Below, piece by piece: positions 8,543 to 17,577 of a stretch of 64,000 nucleotides of DNA. The position numbers and the translations under genes are program-made. A model generated the notes under the pieces. The model did not search any database. It had not been told where the DNA came from and saw only the letters and a list, made by a program, of their open reading frames with translations. Source of the DNA: JBBRVW01 sp038246545 (GTDB lineage Bacteria > Actinomycetota > Actinomycetes > JACCUZ01); assembly GCA_038246545.1 (NCBI GenBank), contig JBBRVW010000025.1, positions 1-64,000 on the forward strand, given 5' to 3'. The stretch's first letter is position 1. Each line of letters opens with the position of its first letter.

Positions 8543-9508
8543 TCAGGCGCAGAGCCGGGCGTGCGTGTCCGGCGTGGCCAGTGCCGGATCGAGCGCGGCG
8601 AGCGCCAGCCAGGCCGCTCCCCCGACACCGGTGCGGGCGGGCAGCGCGACGCCGGCGAAGCGGGCCGAGAGCAGCCCCCGCAGCACGGCCCCGACCGTGG
8701 ACTGGTCGCCGGCCAGGCTTCCCGCGAGGACGATCGGGGTGTTCTCGGCCGGGTCCCGGATCAGACCGAGGGTCGCCACCAGTGCAGCCGCGGCGCATTC
8801 GACTATCGACTGCGCCTGCGGGTCCCCGGCACGGGAAGCGGCAGTGACCAACGGGGCGAGCGCCGAGAGCTGGACACCGGGACGCGAGTTCACCACCTGG
8901 ATCACCCGGTCGCGCTGACCGTCGCGCCCCGGCCGGGCAGCGCCCAGCTCGCGCAGGACGGAGTCGACCAGCGGCCCAGGAGGCGTCCCCGCGTCCAACG
9001 TGCGCAGGGTGGCGCGGACGGCTTCGCGGCCGAGCCAGAAACCCGAGCCGTCGTCCCCGAGCAGCCAGCCGTGACCGTCCGCGGTCCGCGTCAGCCGGCG
9101 GTCGATCAGCGAGCCTGCCGCCGCACCGGTGCCGGCGACCAGGACCGCGCCGTCGGCCTCTGGCGTGCCGCTCGCAAAGGCCACCTCGAGGTCAGGAACG
9201 TAACCCGGGTCGCAGGTGAGTCCGGCCGCGGCCCACACCCGGCCGAAGTGGGTGGCCACTGCAGGGGTGCGCAGCGCCGAACCCCCTGCGACGCCCAGCA
9301 CCGACGCCTGCACCCGGGTGGGGTCCACCCCGGCGAGCGCGGTGCGCAGAGCGTCCGCGAGTGCGGCCGCGGCACCCGTCGGGTCGGTGGTCGGGTTACC
9401 GCCACCGGTGACGCCCCGACCGTGCTCCTGCCCGTCGGCGCCGACCACAAGGATGCGCGTCGAGGTACCGCCGAGGTCGCCGCCGAGGGCCAGGATCTCC
9501 GAACGCAC
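8543..9508 (-). CDS. BadF/BadG-type sugar kinase, probable GlcNAc or MurNAc kinase
   Basis: A 321-residue ASKHA-fold kinase. The N-terminal phosphate loop is GGDLGGTSTRILVVG, the second phosphate/adenosine motif VLVAGTGAAAG, and the connector region LLGDDGSGFWLGREAVR is characteristic of GlcNAc-kinase-like BadF/BadG/BcrA/BcrD proteins (MurK/NagK type). The C-terminal IVLAGSLAGDQ forms the adenosine loop. It phosphorylates an amino sugar, most likely GlcNAc and/or MurNAc produced by the adjacent hydrolases. Separate from the GH3 operon by 175 bases and divergent from the SIS-ngc unit across a 106-base intergenic region. The exact substrate is inferred from context. Confidence 0.88.
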   Translation of the reverse strand: MRSEILALGGDLGGTSTRILVVGADGQEHGRGVTGGGNPTTDPTGAAAALADALRTALAGVDPTRVQASVLGVAGGSALRTPAVATHFGRVWAAAGLTCDPGYVPDLEVAFASGTPEADGAVLVAGTGAAAGSLIDRRLTRTADGHGWLLGDDGSGFWLGREAVRATLRTLDAGTPPGPLVDSVLRELGAARPGRDGQRDRVIQVVNSRPGVQLSALAPLVTAASRAGDPQAQSIVECAAAALVATLGLIRDPAENTPIVLAGSLAGDQSTVGAVLRGLLSARFAGVALPARTGVGGAAWLALAALDPALATPDTHARLCA

Positions 9509-9614
9509 AAGTACTCCGATTCAGGCGAATGTCGGTTAGTGTCGCACCGATTCGCCACGGCCCACGTCCCCCTCGGCGCATCACGCGCTCACGTCACAGG
9601 AGGCCACGACTCCG

Positions 9615-10421
9615 ATGGTTGACATGTCCGGTACTGCCGAAGCCGGCGGCGGCGCCAATGCTGCGGCGACCACGGTCAGCGCCCAGGCCTACCTCGCTGC
9701 GCTCACGCCCATCATGACCAAGGTGGCCGAGCAGGCCGACGGCCCGGTGCAGGAGGCAGCCGACCTCATCGTGGCGTCGTTGTGCGCCGGCGGCGTCGTC
9801 CAGGCATTCGGATCCGGGCACTCCGAGGCGTTGGCGATGGAGATCGCCGGTCGCGCGGGTGGGCTGGTGCCGACCAACCGGATCGCGTTGCGCGACGTCG
9901 TCACCGTCGGCGGCGAGTCGCCCGACGTACTCGGCAACAAGCACCTCGAGCGGGACCCGTCGATCGCCCACCGGCTGTACGACCTCGCCAACGTGTCCGA
10001 GTCCGACATCTTCGTGGTCGCGTCGAACTCCGGCGTGAACGGCTCGATCGTCGAGCTGGCGCAACTGGTGAAGCAGCGCGGGCACCGGCTGATCGCCATC
10101 ACGTCGTTCACCCAGACCGCGAGGGTCGACTCCCGGCACCCGTCCGGCACGAAGCTGGTGGACCACGCCGACGTCGCACTCGACAACGGCGCTCCGTACG
10201 GCGATGCCGTGCTGCCGCTGCCCGGCGGCGGGACCGTCTGCGCGGTCTCGTCGATCACCGGTGCCCTGGTGGCACAGCTGATCGGCGCCGAAGTCGTTCG
10301 GCGGCTGACCGAGGCGGGCGAGACACCGCCGGTCTACCTGTCGGCCAACGTCCCCGGCGGGGACGAGCACAACAGCAGCCTCGAAGCCCGCTACGCCGGC
10401 CGGATTCGCCGTACGGCCTGA
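9615..10421 (+). CDS. UPF0309-type SIS-domain sugar-phosphate protein
   Basis: 268 residues with a SIS fold: AFGSGHSEALAMEIAGRAGG (phosphosugar-binding loop), FVVASNSGVNGSIVELAQ and LIAITSFTQ, ending with a loop GDEHNSSLEARYAGRIRR. The pattern matches the UPF0309 family, which is common in Streptomyces and relatives and biochemically poorly defined. SIS enzymes include the MurNAc-6-phosphate etherase MurQ. No canonical MurQ is present in this window, so this protein is the best candidate for that step, but this is inference. It leads a plus-strand unit with ngcEFG 88 bases downstream. An ATG at 9624 is an alternative start. Confidence 0.85.
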   Translation: MVDMSGTAEAGGGANAAATTVSAQAYLAALTPIMTKVAEQADGPVQEAADLIVASLCAGGVVQAFGSGHSEALAMEIAGRAGGLVPTNRIALRDVVTVGGESPDVLGNKHLERDPSIAHRLYDLANVSESDIFVVASNSGVNGSIVELAQLVKQRGHRLIAITSFTQTARVDSRHPSGTKLVDHADVALDNGAPYGDAVLPLPGGGTVCAVSSITGALVAQLIGAEVVRRLTEAGETPPVYLSANVPGGDEHNSSLEARYAGRIRRTA

Positions 10422-10509
10422 CTCGGTAGTTCATCACCAAGGAGAGAGCACCCGAACGCTTGCTCCCGCTGACTGTTCCTCCAACACACCAACCCGGAAG
10501 GCAGACACC

Positions 10510-11925
10510 ATGACCACCGAGAAGAAGGCAGTCGACCGCCGCAGCTTCATGAAAGGCGCGCTAGCGACGGCGGCAGTCTTTCCGTTGAGCTCCGCGCTGG
10601 CGGCGTGCGCGGGCAACAGCAACGACTCCGCCAAGGACACGAAGGGAGGCGGCAAGGTCAGCGAGAGCAATCCGTTCGGCATGGCTGACAAGTCGTCGGT
10701 CGACGCGGTGATCTTCGACGGTGGCTACGGCACCGACTACGTCGCGTTCGCCGCCGCGCTGATGGAGAAGAACCACGCCGGCTCGTCGGTCAAGGTCTCC
10801 CCGACGACCAAGATCGCCCAGGAGCTGCAGCCGCGCTTCGTCGGTGGCAACCCGCCCGACCTGATCGACAACTCCGGTGAGAACGCGATCGGGTTCAGCA
10901 CGATCCTCGACCAGGTCGAAGACCTCAAGGACGTCCTCGACGCGAACACCCTCGAGGGGACGACGATCCGGGACACGCTGTTCGGTGGCGTCGAGGAACC
11001 GGGCACCTACGACGGCAAGCTGGCCGCGCTCAACTACGTGCTGACGGTCTATGCGGTCTGGTACTCCGCGAGCCTGTTCGAGGAGAACAGCTGGACCCCG
11101 CCGAAGACGTGGGACGAGGCGATGGCCCTGGGCGCCAAGGCCAAGGCGAAGAACAAGTACCTGTTCGTGTGGGGCAAGGAGGCGGCGACGTACTACCAGA
11201 CCCTCGCGATCGGGTCGGCGATCAAGGAAGGCGGCGACGAGGTCCGGCTCGCGCTGGAGAACCTGGAAGCCGACTGCTGGTCGCACCCTGCAGTCCAGGC
11301 CGTCTTCACGGGCATGGGCGAGGTCGTCAAGGCGGGCTACGTCAAGCCCGGCGGAGCGGGCACCCAGTTCACTGCCGCTCAGGCCCAGTGGAGCAACAAC
11401 CAGGACGCCCTGCTGTACCCGTCAGGGTCCTGGATCGAGAACGAGATGAAGGACCAGACCAAGCCCGACTTCCGGATGACCGGGCTCGCCGAGATGACGG
11501 TGACGGCGGACTCCTCGATGCCGTACGCGGCTCTGCACAGCGCCTCCGGTGAGCCGTTCGTGATCCCGTCGCAGGGCAAGAACGTGGCTGGGGGCAAGGA
11601 GCTGCTCCGGACGATGCTCTCCAAGGAGGCCGCCACGAACTTCGCCAAGACCAAGCTCGCGCCGACCATCGTCAAGGGCACTGTTCCGGCTGACGGCTTC
11701 GGCTCGACGGCACTGGTCTCGCAGAACGATCTGCTCAGCGCCGCCGGGTCCGACGTCTTCACCTGGAAGTTCGTCGACCTGTACGGCATCAACGCCGACC
11801 AGCTCGTCATCTGGAACAGCTTCCTGGCCGGTAAGGCCGACGTCGCGGCGCTGACCTCGGGACTGCAGAAGATCAGCGACAAGATCCGTGAGGACGACTC
11901 GATCAAGAAGATCAAGGTCACATGA
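10510..11925 (+). CDS. ngcE: NgcE-like N-acetylglucosamine/chitobiose ABC substrate-binding lipoprotein
   Basis: 471 residues. The N-terminus combines a twin-arginine motif (DRRSFMKGAL) with a lipobox (SALAAC), so it is probably a Tat-exported lipoprotein. The mature part follows the NgcE pattern: NPFGMAD..VD.VIFDGGYG, LQPRFVGGNPPDLIDNSG, GTYDGKLAALNYVLTVYAVWYS, WTPPKTWDEAMALG, LLYPSGSWIENE and SGEPFVIPSQGKN..GG.ELLRTMLSK. NgcE binds GlcNAc and diacetylchitobiose for uptake. The GGAAGG ribosome site 8 bases upstream supports the start. Overlaps ngcF by 4 bases. Specificity toward MurNAc-type sugars cannot be excluded given its neighbours. Confidence 0.93.
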   Translation: MTTEKKAVDRRSFMKGALATAAVFPLSSALAACAGNSNDSAKDTKGGGKVSESNPFGMADKSSVDAVIFDGGYGTDYVAFAAALMEKNHAGSSVKVSPTTKIAQELQPRFVGGNPPDLIDNSGENAIGFSTILDQVEDLKDVLDANTLEGTTIRDTLFGGVEEPGTYDGKLAALNYVLTVYAVWYSASLFEENSWTPPKTWDEAMALGAKAKAKNKYLFVWGKEAATYYQTLAIGSAIKEGGDEVRLALENLEADCWSHPAVQAVFTGMGEVVKAGYVKPGGAGTQFTAAQAQWSNNQDALLYPSGSWIENEMKDQTKPDFRMTGLAEMTVTADSSMPYAALHSASGEPFVIPSQGKNVAGGKELLRTMLSKEAATNFAKTKLAPTIVKGTVPADGFGSTALVSQNDLLSAAGSDVFTWKFVDLYGINADQLVIWNSFLAGKADVAALTSGLQKISDKIREDDSIKKIKVT

Positions 11926-12920
11926 CCGATTCGGCAGCCGTTCCCACCACGGACGCAGCACCGGTCCTGCGTCCCATCAAGGCTCGCCGCAGGCTGACGT
12001 TCGACAAGGTCAGCTTCTTCGTGGTGTTCCTCGGGCTGCCGCTGTCGATCTTCCTGGTGTTCGTGGTCTGGCCGTTCGTGCAGGCGTTCTACTACTCCAT
12101 GACCGACTGGTCGGGCTTCACCCCCGACATGGCCTTCGTCGGTCTGCGGAACTACCGGACGTTGCTCCACGACGACATCTTCGTGACCGCGTTCTGGAAC
12201 AACATCCTGCTGGCCGTCGTGGTGCCCCTCGTGACCGTCGTGCTCAGCTTCGTGCTGGCCACGATGGTCACGGTCGGGGGCACCACGCACGGGGCCGCAC
12301 GTGGGATACGGAACTCGAACTTCTATCGGGTCATCTCCTTCTTCCCCTACACGATCCCGGCGATCATCATCGGAATCCTGTGGGGTCAGATGTTCGACCC
12401 CTCCGCGGGCCTTCTGAACGGCGTCCTCACCAAGGTCGGGCTCGACCAGTTCGCCAGCTTTCCCTGGCTCGGGGACACCCGCACTGCCATGCCGGCCTCG
12501 ATGTTCGTGATCATCTGGGGCTTCGTGGGCTTCTACATGGTGCTGTTCGTCGCCGCGATCAAGGGGATCCCCTCGGACTACTACGACGCGATCCGGCTCG
12601 ACGGCGCCGGCCGGATCCGGACGGCGTACTCGATCACGATCCCGTTGATCCGCGACAACATCCAGACCGCCTACATCTATCTAGGCATCCTGGCCCTCGA
12701 TGCGTTCGTCTACATGCAGGCGCTTAACCCCGGCGGGGGGCCGGACAACTCCACCCTGGTCATGCCGCAACGACTGCTCAACACCGCATTCTCGAAGGGC
12801 CAGTTCGGCCTCGCCAGCGCAATGGGCGTGGTGCTGGCCCTTGCGACCCTCACCTTCGCCGCGATCGTCTTTTCGGTGAACTGGTTGACCGGCGGCCGCG
12901 AACAGAAGGTCAAGCGATGA
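11922..12920 (+). CDS. ngcF: ABC transporter permease, NgcF-like
   Basis: 332 residues, MalF-type permease with six predicted transmembrane helices. The EAA loop appears as SDYYDAIRLDGAGRIRTAYSITIPL, which docks the ATPase. The long periplasmic-side loop and NYRTLL motif after the first helix are typical of sugar permeases. Start and stop overlap both neighbours by 4 bases, so ngcEFG are translationally coupled. No ATPase gene is in the cluster; carbohydrate importers of this class in actinomycetes usually share the multi-sugar ATPase MsiK encoded elsewhere. Confidence 0.93.
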   Translation: MTDSAAVPTTDAAPVLRPIKARRRLTFDKVSFFVVFLGLPLSIFLVFVVWPFVQAFYYSMTDWSGFTPDMAFVGLRNYRTLLHDDIFVTAFWNNILLAVVVPLVTVVLSFVLATMVTVGGTTHGAARGIRNSNFYRVISFFPYTIPAIIIGILWGQMFDPSAGLLNGVLTKVGLDQFASFPWLGDTRTAMPASMFVIIWGFVGFYMVLFVAAIKGIPSDYYDAIRLDGAGRIRTAYSITIPLIRDNIQTAYIYLGILALDAFVYMQALNPGGGPDNSTLVMPQRLLNTAFSKGQFGLASAMGVVLALATLTFAAIVFSVNWLTGGREQKVKR

Positions 12921-13780
12921 CGACCGCGACACAACAACCCGCCTCGGGGACCGCCGGGCAGAAGACCGTCACCGCCGTCTCCCATGTCGTCCTCAGCGTG
13001 TGGACGATCCTGATCATCGTCCCCCTGCTGTGGACCCTGATGTCGTCGTTCAAGACGAGCAAGGAGATCTTCGCCTCACCTTTCACGCTGCCGGCACAGT
13101 GGAACTTCGACAACTACGTCTCCGCGTGGACCACGGCAGGCATCGGCAGGTTCTTCGCCAACACCGTCATCGTGGTCGGATTCGCACTGGTCATCGTCAT
13201 GGTGCTGGGAGCGATGTGCGCCTACGTGCTCGCCCGCTTCTCCTTCTTCGGCAGCAGGCTCATCTACTACCTGATGCTCGCCGGCCTGACGTTCCCCGTC
13301 TTCCTGGCTGTCGTCCCGCTGTTCTTCGTGCTGAAGGACATCGGTCTGCTGAACACCCTCCCCGGGCTCATCATCACCTACGTGGCGTTCGCGCTCCCGT
13401 TCACGGTGTTCTTCCTGTTCCCGTTCTTCCGAGCGCTTCCCGACGAGATCGCCGAGGCCGCCGAGATCGACGGGGCGGGCGAGTGGCGCACGTTCTTCCA
13501 GGTCATGCTGCCCATGGCCAAGCCGGGAATGGCATCGGTCGCCATCTTCAACTTCCTCGGCCTGTGGAACCAGTTCCTGCTTCCGGTCGCCCTGAACACC
13601 AACCGCGAGAACTACGTCCTGTCCCAGGGCATGGCCTCGTTCGCCTCGCAGGCCGGCTACAACGTCGACTTCGGCCGGTTGTTCGCCGCCGTCGTGATCA
13701 CCGTCGTCCCGGTCCTGATCGTCTACGCCATCTTCCAACGACAGCTCCAGGGCTCGGTCACCGCGGGAACCATGAAGTAG
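12917..13780 (+). CDS. ngcG: ABC transporter permease, NgcG-like
   Basis: 287 residues, MalG-type permease. Six hydrophobic segments are visible, starting with SHVVLSVWTILIIVPLLWTL and then the SSFKTSKEIFASPF signature. The EAA loop is ALPDEIAEAAEIDGAGEWRTFFQVMLPMAKPG. The C-terminal GSVTAGTMK is the classical ending of sugar ABC permeases of this type. It completes the membrane pore with NgcF. The next gene starts 19 bases downstream and is probably in the same transcript. Confidence 0.94.
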   Translation: MTTATQQPASGTAGQKTVTAVSHVVLSVWTILIIVPLLWTLMSSFKTSKEIFASPFTLPAQWNFDNYVSAWTTAGIGRFFANTVIVVGFALVIVMVLGAMCAYVLARFSFFGSRLIYYLMLAGLTFPVFLAVVPLFFVLKDIGLLNTLPGLIITYVAFALPFTVFFLFPFFRALPDEIAEAAEIDGAGEWRTFFQVMLPMAKPGMASVAIFNFLGLWNQFLLPVALNTNRENYVLSQGMASFASQAGYNVDFGRLFAAVVITVVPVLIVYAIFQRQLQGSVTAGTMK

Positions 13781-13799
13781 CTGCCATCCCGATGCGTCG

Positions 13800-15788
13800 A
13801 TGAGCGAGCTGCGTCTCGGGACGCTGACCATGCCGACGGCCGAGGTCGGTCCGGTCAACCCGTTGCCGCCGCTGTTCTCCGCGGCTGACCTGCACACGGT
13901 CGTCGACCTCGGCGAGGCCGATGCCGAGATGCGTCGCAACATCGGCTACGGCCGGGTGCGCTCGGTGCTGCCGTACCTGGACCAGGACGGTTACGGCCGC
14001 GACCGCCGGCCGACCGGGCACAGAGTGGCCGTGCTGGAGAACGATGTCCTGCGGGCCACGTTCCTCCTCGACCTCGGCGGCCGGCTGTGGTCCTTGGTGC
14101 ACAAGCCCACCGGTCGGGAGCTGCTGCACCGGAACCCGGTCCTCCAGCCGGCGAACCTCGCCCTGCGGAACGCGTGGTTCGCCGGCGGTGTCGAGTGGAA
14201 CATCGGGACCATCGGTCACTCCCCCACGACGTGCGAGCCGGTGCACGCCGCCCGGGTGTTGCAGCCGGACGGCACGCCGGTGCTGCGGATGTACGAGTTC
14301 GAGCGGTTGCGCGAGGTCGTGTTCCAGGTCGACGCGTGGCTCCCCGCGGGCTCCCCCGTGCTCCTGGTCCACGTCCGCGTCGTCAACCCCAACGACGTCG
14401 AGACGCCGATGTACTGGTGGACCAACATCGCGGTACCCCAGGCGGACGACGTCCGAGTGCTCGCTCCTGCCGACGGGGCCTGGCAGTTCGCCTACGACAG
14501 CCCCTTGCGACGCGTGCCGATCCCGGTCCTCGACGGACTGGACCGTACGTACACCACTCGCGCGTCCGCGGCCGCCGACTACTTCTTCGCGATCGCCGAC
14601 AAGGAGCGGCGCTGGATCGCCGCACTGGACGGCCGCGGCGCGGGACTGGTGCAGACCTCCACCGACCGGCTCCGCGGCCGCAAGCTGTTCCTGTGGGGGA
14701 GGAGCCCCGGCGGCGACCACTGGCAGGAGTGGCTCGCGCAACCCGGCCGGGAGTACCTCGAGATCCAGGCCGGCCTGGCTCGTACCCAGCTGGAGCACCT
14801 GCCCATGCCGGCACGGGCGTCGTGGTCGTGGGTCGAGGCGTACGGCCTGCTCCAGAGCGACGCGTCCGCCGTCCACGGCGACCACTGGTCGCGAGCACGA
14901 GCGGCCGTGTCGCGTGACCTGGAGGAGCTGATCCCTCGCGCCGAGCTCGACGGGGCGCTGACCGCCGCGGCTGCCTGGGCCGACGCCGCCCCGGTCGAAG
15001 CGCTGAACCGAGGGTCGGGGTGGGGAGCGCTCGAGCACATGGTGCGGGAGCGGGACGGCGACGACTCGCTGTCCCTGCCCGGCACGCCGTTCGGCGACGA
15101 GACGCTCGCTCCTGCCCAGGAGGCCTGGGTCGAGCTCGTGCGAACCGGCCGGATGCCGTCGCCACCGGCCGAGCAGGCACCGTCCTCGTACCAGACGAGC
15201 AGCCGGTGGATGCCGCTGCTCGAGGCGGCGGACGGGTGGTTGCCGACGCTGCACCTCGGGGTAGTCCTCGCCCACGCCGGAGACCTGCAAGGAGCCACCG
15301 ATGCCTGGGTCCGTTCGCTCTCGGCCGAGCCGACGGCGTGGGCTGGGCGCAACCTGGCGGCCTTGGCCCGAGCCGACGGTGACCTCGAGCTGGCGCTCCG
15401 CCGCTACCGAGCTGCGCTCGTCCTTCACGAAGACGTCGCAGCGCTGAGGCGTGAGCTGGTCGACACGTTGCTGGCCGCCGGCGATGGCGCGCAGGCGCTC
15501 GCGGTGATTGATGCCGCACCGGGCGAGCAACGCCTCCTGGGCCGCTTCCGGCTCGCCGAGATCCGCGCAGCGTTGCTGACCGGTGACCTCGACCGTGCCG
15601 GCCGGATCCTCCGGGACGGCGTGGTGCTGCCCGACGTGCGCGAGGGTGAGCCGGCGCTGCACGAGGTGTGGTTCGACTACCAGGCAGCGCTCGCGGCACG
15701 CGAGCAGCGTCGCCCGGTCGACGCCGACCTCGAGGCGCAGGTGCGTGCCGCCGTACCCATCCCGCAGGACCTCGATTTCCGGATGTAG
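13800..15788 (+). CDS. DUF5107-type sugar-binding-fold protein with C-terminal repeats
   Basis: 662 residues, no signal peptide. The N-terminal ~400 residues match DUF5107 proteins, with a galactose-mutarotase-like beta-sandwich pattern: LENDVLRATFLLDLGGRLWSL, AWFAGGVEWNIGTIGHSP, VNPNDVETPMYWWTNIAVPQ, GRKLFLWGRSPGGDHWQEWL and EYLEIQAGLARTQLEHLPMP. The C-terminal ~200 residues are alanine-rich helical pairs (WVRSLSAEPTAWAGRNLAALARADGDLELALRRYR region) consistent with TPR repeats. These proteins occur next to sugar transporters and may act on oligosaccharides, but activity is not established. It follows ngcG by 19 bases and looks co-transcribed. Confidence 0.85.
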   Translation: MSELRLGTLTMPTAEVGPVNPLPPLFSAADLHTVVDLGEADAEMRRNIGYGRVRSVLPYLDQDGYGRDRRPTGHRVAVLENDVLRATFLLDLGGRLWSLVHKPTGRELLHRNPVLQPANLALRNAWFAGGVEWNIGTIGHSPTTCEPVHAARVLQPDGTPVLRMYEFERLREVVFQVDAWLPAGSPVLLVHVRVVNPNDVETPMYWWTNIAVPQADDVRVLAPADGAWQFAYDSPLRRVPIPVLDGLDRTYTTRASAAADYFFAIADKERRWIAALDGRGAGLVQTSTDRLRGRKLFLWGRSPGGDHWQEWLAQPGREYLEIQAGLARTQLEHLPMPARASWSWVEAYGLLQSDASAVHGDHWSRARAAVSRDLEELIPRAELDGALTAAAAWADAAPVEALNRGSGWGALEHMVRERDGDDSLSLPGTPFGDETLAPAQEAWVELVRTGRMPSPPAEQAPSSYQTSSRWMPLLEAADGWLPTLHLGVVLAHAGDLQGATDAWVRSLSAEPTAWAGRNLAALARADGDLELALRRYRAALVLHEDVAALRRELVDTLLAAGDGAQALAVIDAAPGEQRLLGRFRLAEIRAALLTGDLDRAGRILRDGVVLPDVREGEPALHEVWFDYQAALAAREQRRPVDADLEAQVRAAVPIPQDLDFRM

Positions 15789-15823
15789 TGGCTCGGCCAC
15801 GCACCACTGGTGACCCTGGCGGG

Positions 15824-16672
15824 TCAGCGCATGGCCAGCAGCGCCAGCAACCGTGCCGCCTCGGCGGCTAGGGCGTCGCGGGCAGTGCCCAGGTACCGCC
15901 GGGTGTCGACCACGTCCGGGTCCTCGGCAAGGTGCTGACGCAGGGCGGTGGTGAAGGCGTTGTTCAGGTGCGTGGCGATGTTCACCTTGGTCATCCCGGC
16001 ACGGACGGCCGCCACCAGATCGGCGTCCGGGACACCGGAGGCACCGTGCAACACCAGTGGCACCGGCACTCGTTCGTGGATCGCTGCGATCAGCTCCATG
16101 TCCAGCTGTGCCGTGCGGCTGGTCATCGCGTGCGAGGACCCGACGGCGACCGCCAGCGCATCGACCCCGCAGTCCGCCACGAACTGCGCCGCAGCAGCCG
16201 GGTCGGTGCGCACGCCGGGGGCGTGCACGCCGTCCTTGCCGCCGATCTCGCCGAGCTCCGCCTCGACGTCGACGCCCGCGGCATGGCAGCGCTGCACGAC
16301 CGCGCGGGTGGCGGTGCGGTTGGCCTCGTCACCGAGCCGCGACCCGTCGTACATCACCGAGGTGAAGCCGAGCGCGACAGCCTCGTCCACCAACGGCTCG
16401 CTGACCGCGTGGTCGAGGTGCAGCACGCACGGCACCGAAGCCCGCTCCGCGAGAGTGCGGGTCGCCAGCGTGACCGGCGCCAGCGAACCGTGGTAGCGCA
16501 CGGCGTTCTCGCTGATCTGCAGCACGACCGGCAGGCCGGTCTGCTCGGCGGCCGCGACCAGCGCCTCAGCGTGCTCGAGCTGGATGACGTTGAACGCGCC
16601 GACACCACGCCCGGCGGCGGCGGCGACCGCGAGCACCTCGTCGAGCCGGGCGAGGGTCACAGCGAGTCCCAC
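15824..16672 (-). CDS. class II fructose/tagatose-bisphosphate aldolase family protein
   Basis: 282 residues, TIM-barrel class II aldolase of the Fba/GatY/KbaY type. Visible zinc and substrate positions are the HLDHA motif, YDGSRL, DVEAELGEIGGKDG, a zinc histidine in VGSSHAM, and LHGASGVPD followed by MTKVNIATHLNNAF, which binds the sugar phosphate. It probably cleaves a ketose (bis)phosphate to triose phosphates. It is the last gene of a minus-strand unit SIS-ROK-aldolase and overlaps the ROK gene by 16 bases. In GalNAc (aga) pathways an analogous KbaY works with an AgaS-like SIS protein, so a side branch for another amino sugar is possible. Confidence 0.9.
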   Translation of the reverse strand: MGLAVTLARLDEVLAVAAAAGRGVGAFNVIQLEHAEALVAAAEQTGLPVVLQISENAVRYHGSLAPVTLATRTLAERASVPCVLHLDHAVSEPLVDEAVALGFTSVMYDGSRLGDEANRTATRAVVQRCHAAGVDVEAELGEIGGKDGVHAPGVRTDPAAAAQFVADCGVDALAVAVGSSHAMTSRTAQLDMELIAAIHERVPVPLVLHGASGVPDADLVAAVRAGMTKVNIATHLNNAFTTALRQHLAEDPDVVDTRRYLGTARDALAAEAARLLALLAMR

Positions 16673-17574
16673 GCGAGGCAGGCGGCGCCCAGGCAGCCGG
16701 CCCGTTCGCCGAGCCCAGCCTGCTCCAGCCGGGGCGGGCGCTGGAAGGTCAGGCGGCTCGCGACGTCCGCGCGCAGCGGGTCCAGGAGAGCGGCGCCGCT
16801 CTCGGCGAGGCCGCCACCGATCAGGACGAGGTCGACCCCGGTGATGGTCACGGTGGCGACGATCGCCTCCGCCAGTGCGGCGGTGGCCCGGGCCCAGACG
16901 GCCGTCGCGTGGGGGTCACCGGCAGACGTGCGGACGGCGATCTCCTCGGCCGATGCAGCTCCACCCGTCCGCGCGGCGAACTCCCGTTCTATCGCGGCCG
17001 CCGAGGCGATCACCTCGAGGCACCCGGTCGCCCCGCAGCCGCAGGCCGGCCCGGTCGGGTCGATGACGAGGTGCCCCAGCTCACCGGCCCGGCCGTCGGC
17101 GACGATCACCGCGCCGTCGAGCAGCAGTGCCCCGGCGATGCCGGTACCTACGGGGAGGAACAGCGCGTGCCGCGCACCGCGGGCAGCACCCAGGCGCGAC
17201 TCGGCAAGCAGGCCGGCGCGCACGTCGTGGCCGACGACGGTCGGCACACCGAGCAACGACGCGACCGAGTCGCGTATCGGCAGGTCCCGCCAGCCGAGGT
17301 TCACCGAGTACCGGCCGACACCGCGCACCTCGTCGACCAGGCCCGGGACGACGACGCCGCAGCCGACCAGCCGGCTGGCGCGGTCGTCCTTCGCCGCCGT
17401 GGCCAGCAGGTCGGTCACAGTCGCATGCACGACGGCGCCGAAGTCGGCGGCGATGTCCTTCGGGGTGGGCGCCGTGACGGCGGCCAGGGTGTCGTAGGCG
17501 GCGGTCACCAGGGCAGCCTTGATCCGGGTGCCCCCGACGTCGACGGCCGCCACCACGTCGGACACCTCGGCCAC
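16657..17574 (-). CDS. ROK-family sugar kinase
   Basis: 305 residues. The ATP phosphate loop is AAVDVGGTRIKAALV, the sugar-site motif GRAGELGHLVIDPTG holds the catalytic and sugar-binding residues, and the zinc-binding ROK signature CGCGATGCLE is intact. No N-terminal helix-turn-helix is present, so it is a kinase rather than a ROK repressor. Likely substrates are GlcNAc, ManNAc or a related hexose. It overlaps the aldolase start by 16 bases and starts 3 bases after the SIS gene stop, so all three minus-strand genes are coupled. Confidence 0.92.
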   Translation of the reverse strand: MAEVSDVVAAVDVGGTRIKAALVTAAYDTLAAVTAPTPKDIAADFGAVVHATVTDLLATAAKDDRASRLVGCGVVVPGLVDEVRGVGRYSVNLGWRDLPIRDSVASLLGVPTVVGHDVRAGLLAESRLGAARGARHALFLPVGTGIAGALLLDGAVIVADGRAGELGHLVIDPTGPACGCGATGCLEVIASAAAIEREFAARTGGAASAEEIAVRTSAGDPHATAVWARATAALAEAIVATVTITGVDLVLIGGGLAESGAALLDPLRADVASRLTFQRPPRLEQAGLGERAGCLGAACLAWDSL

Positions 17575-17577
17575 GTC

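Noticed and set aside
9509..9614. Possible DasR box or RpiR palindrome between the sugar kinase and SIS genes
   Set aside because: No symmetrical site good enough to report could be found by eye; only short shared words such as GATTC occur.
13758..15800. A 680-codon minus-strand frame opposite the DUF5107 gene
   Set aside because: Low-complexity composition and no domain, while the plus strand encodes a clear family.
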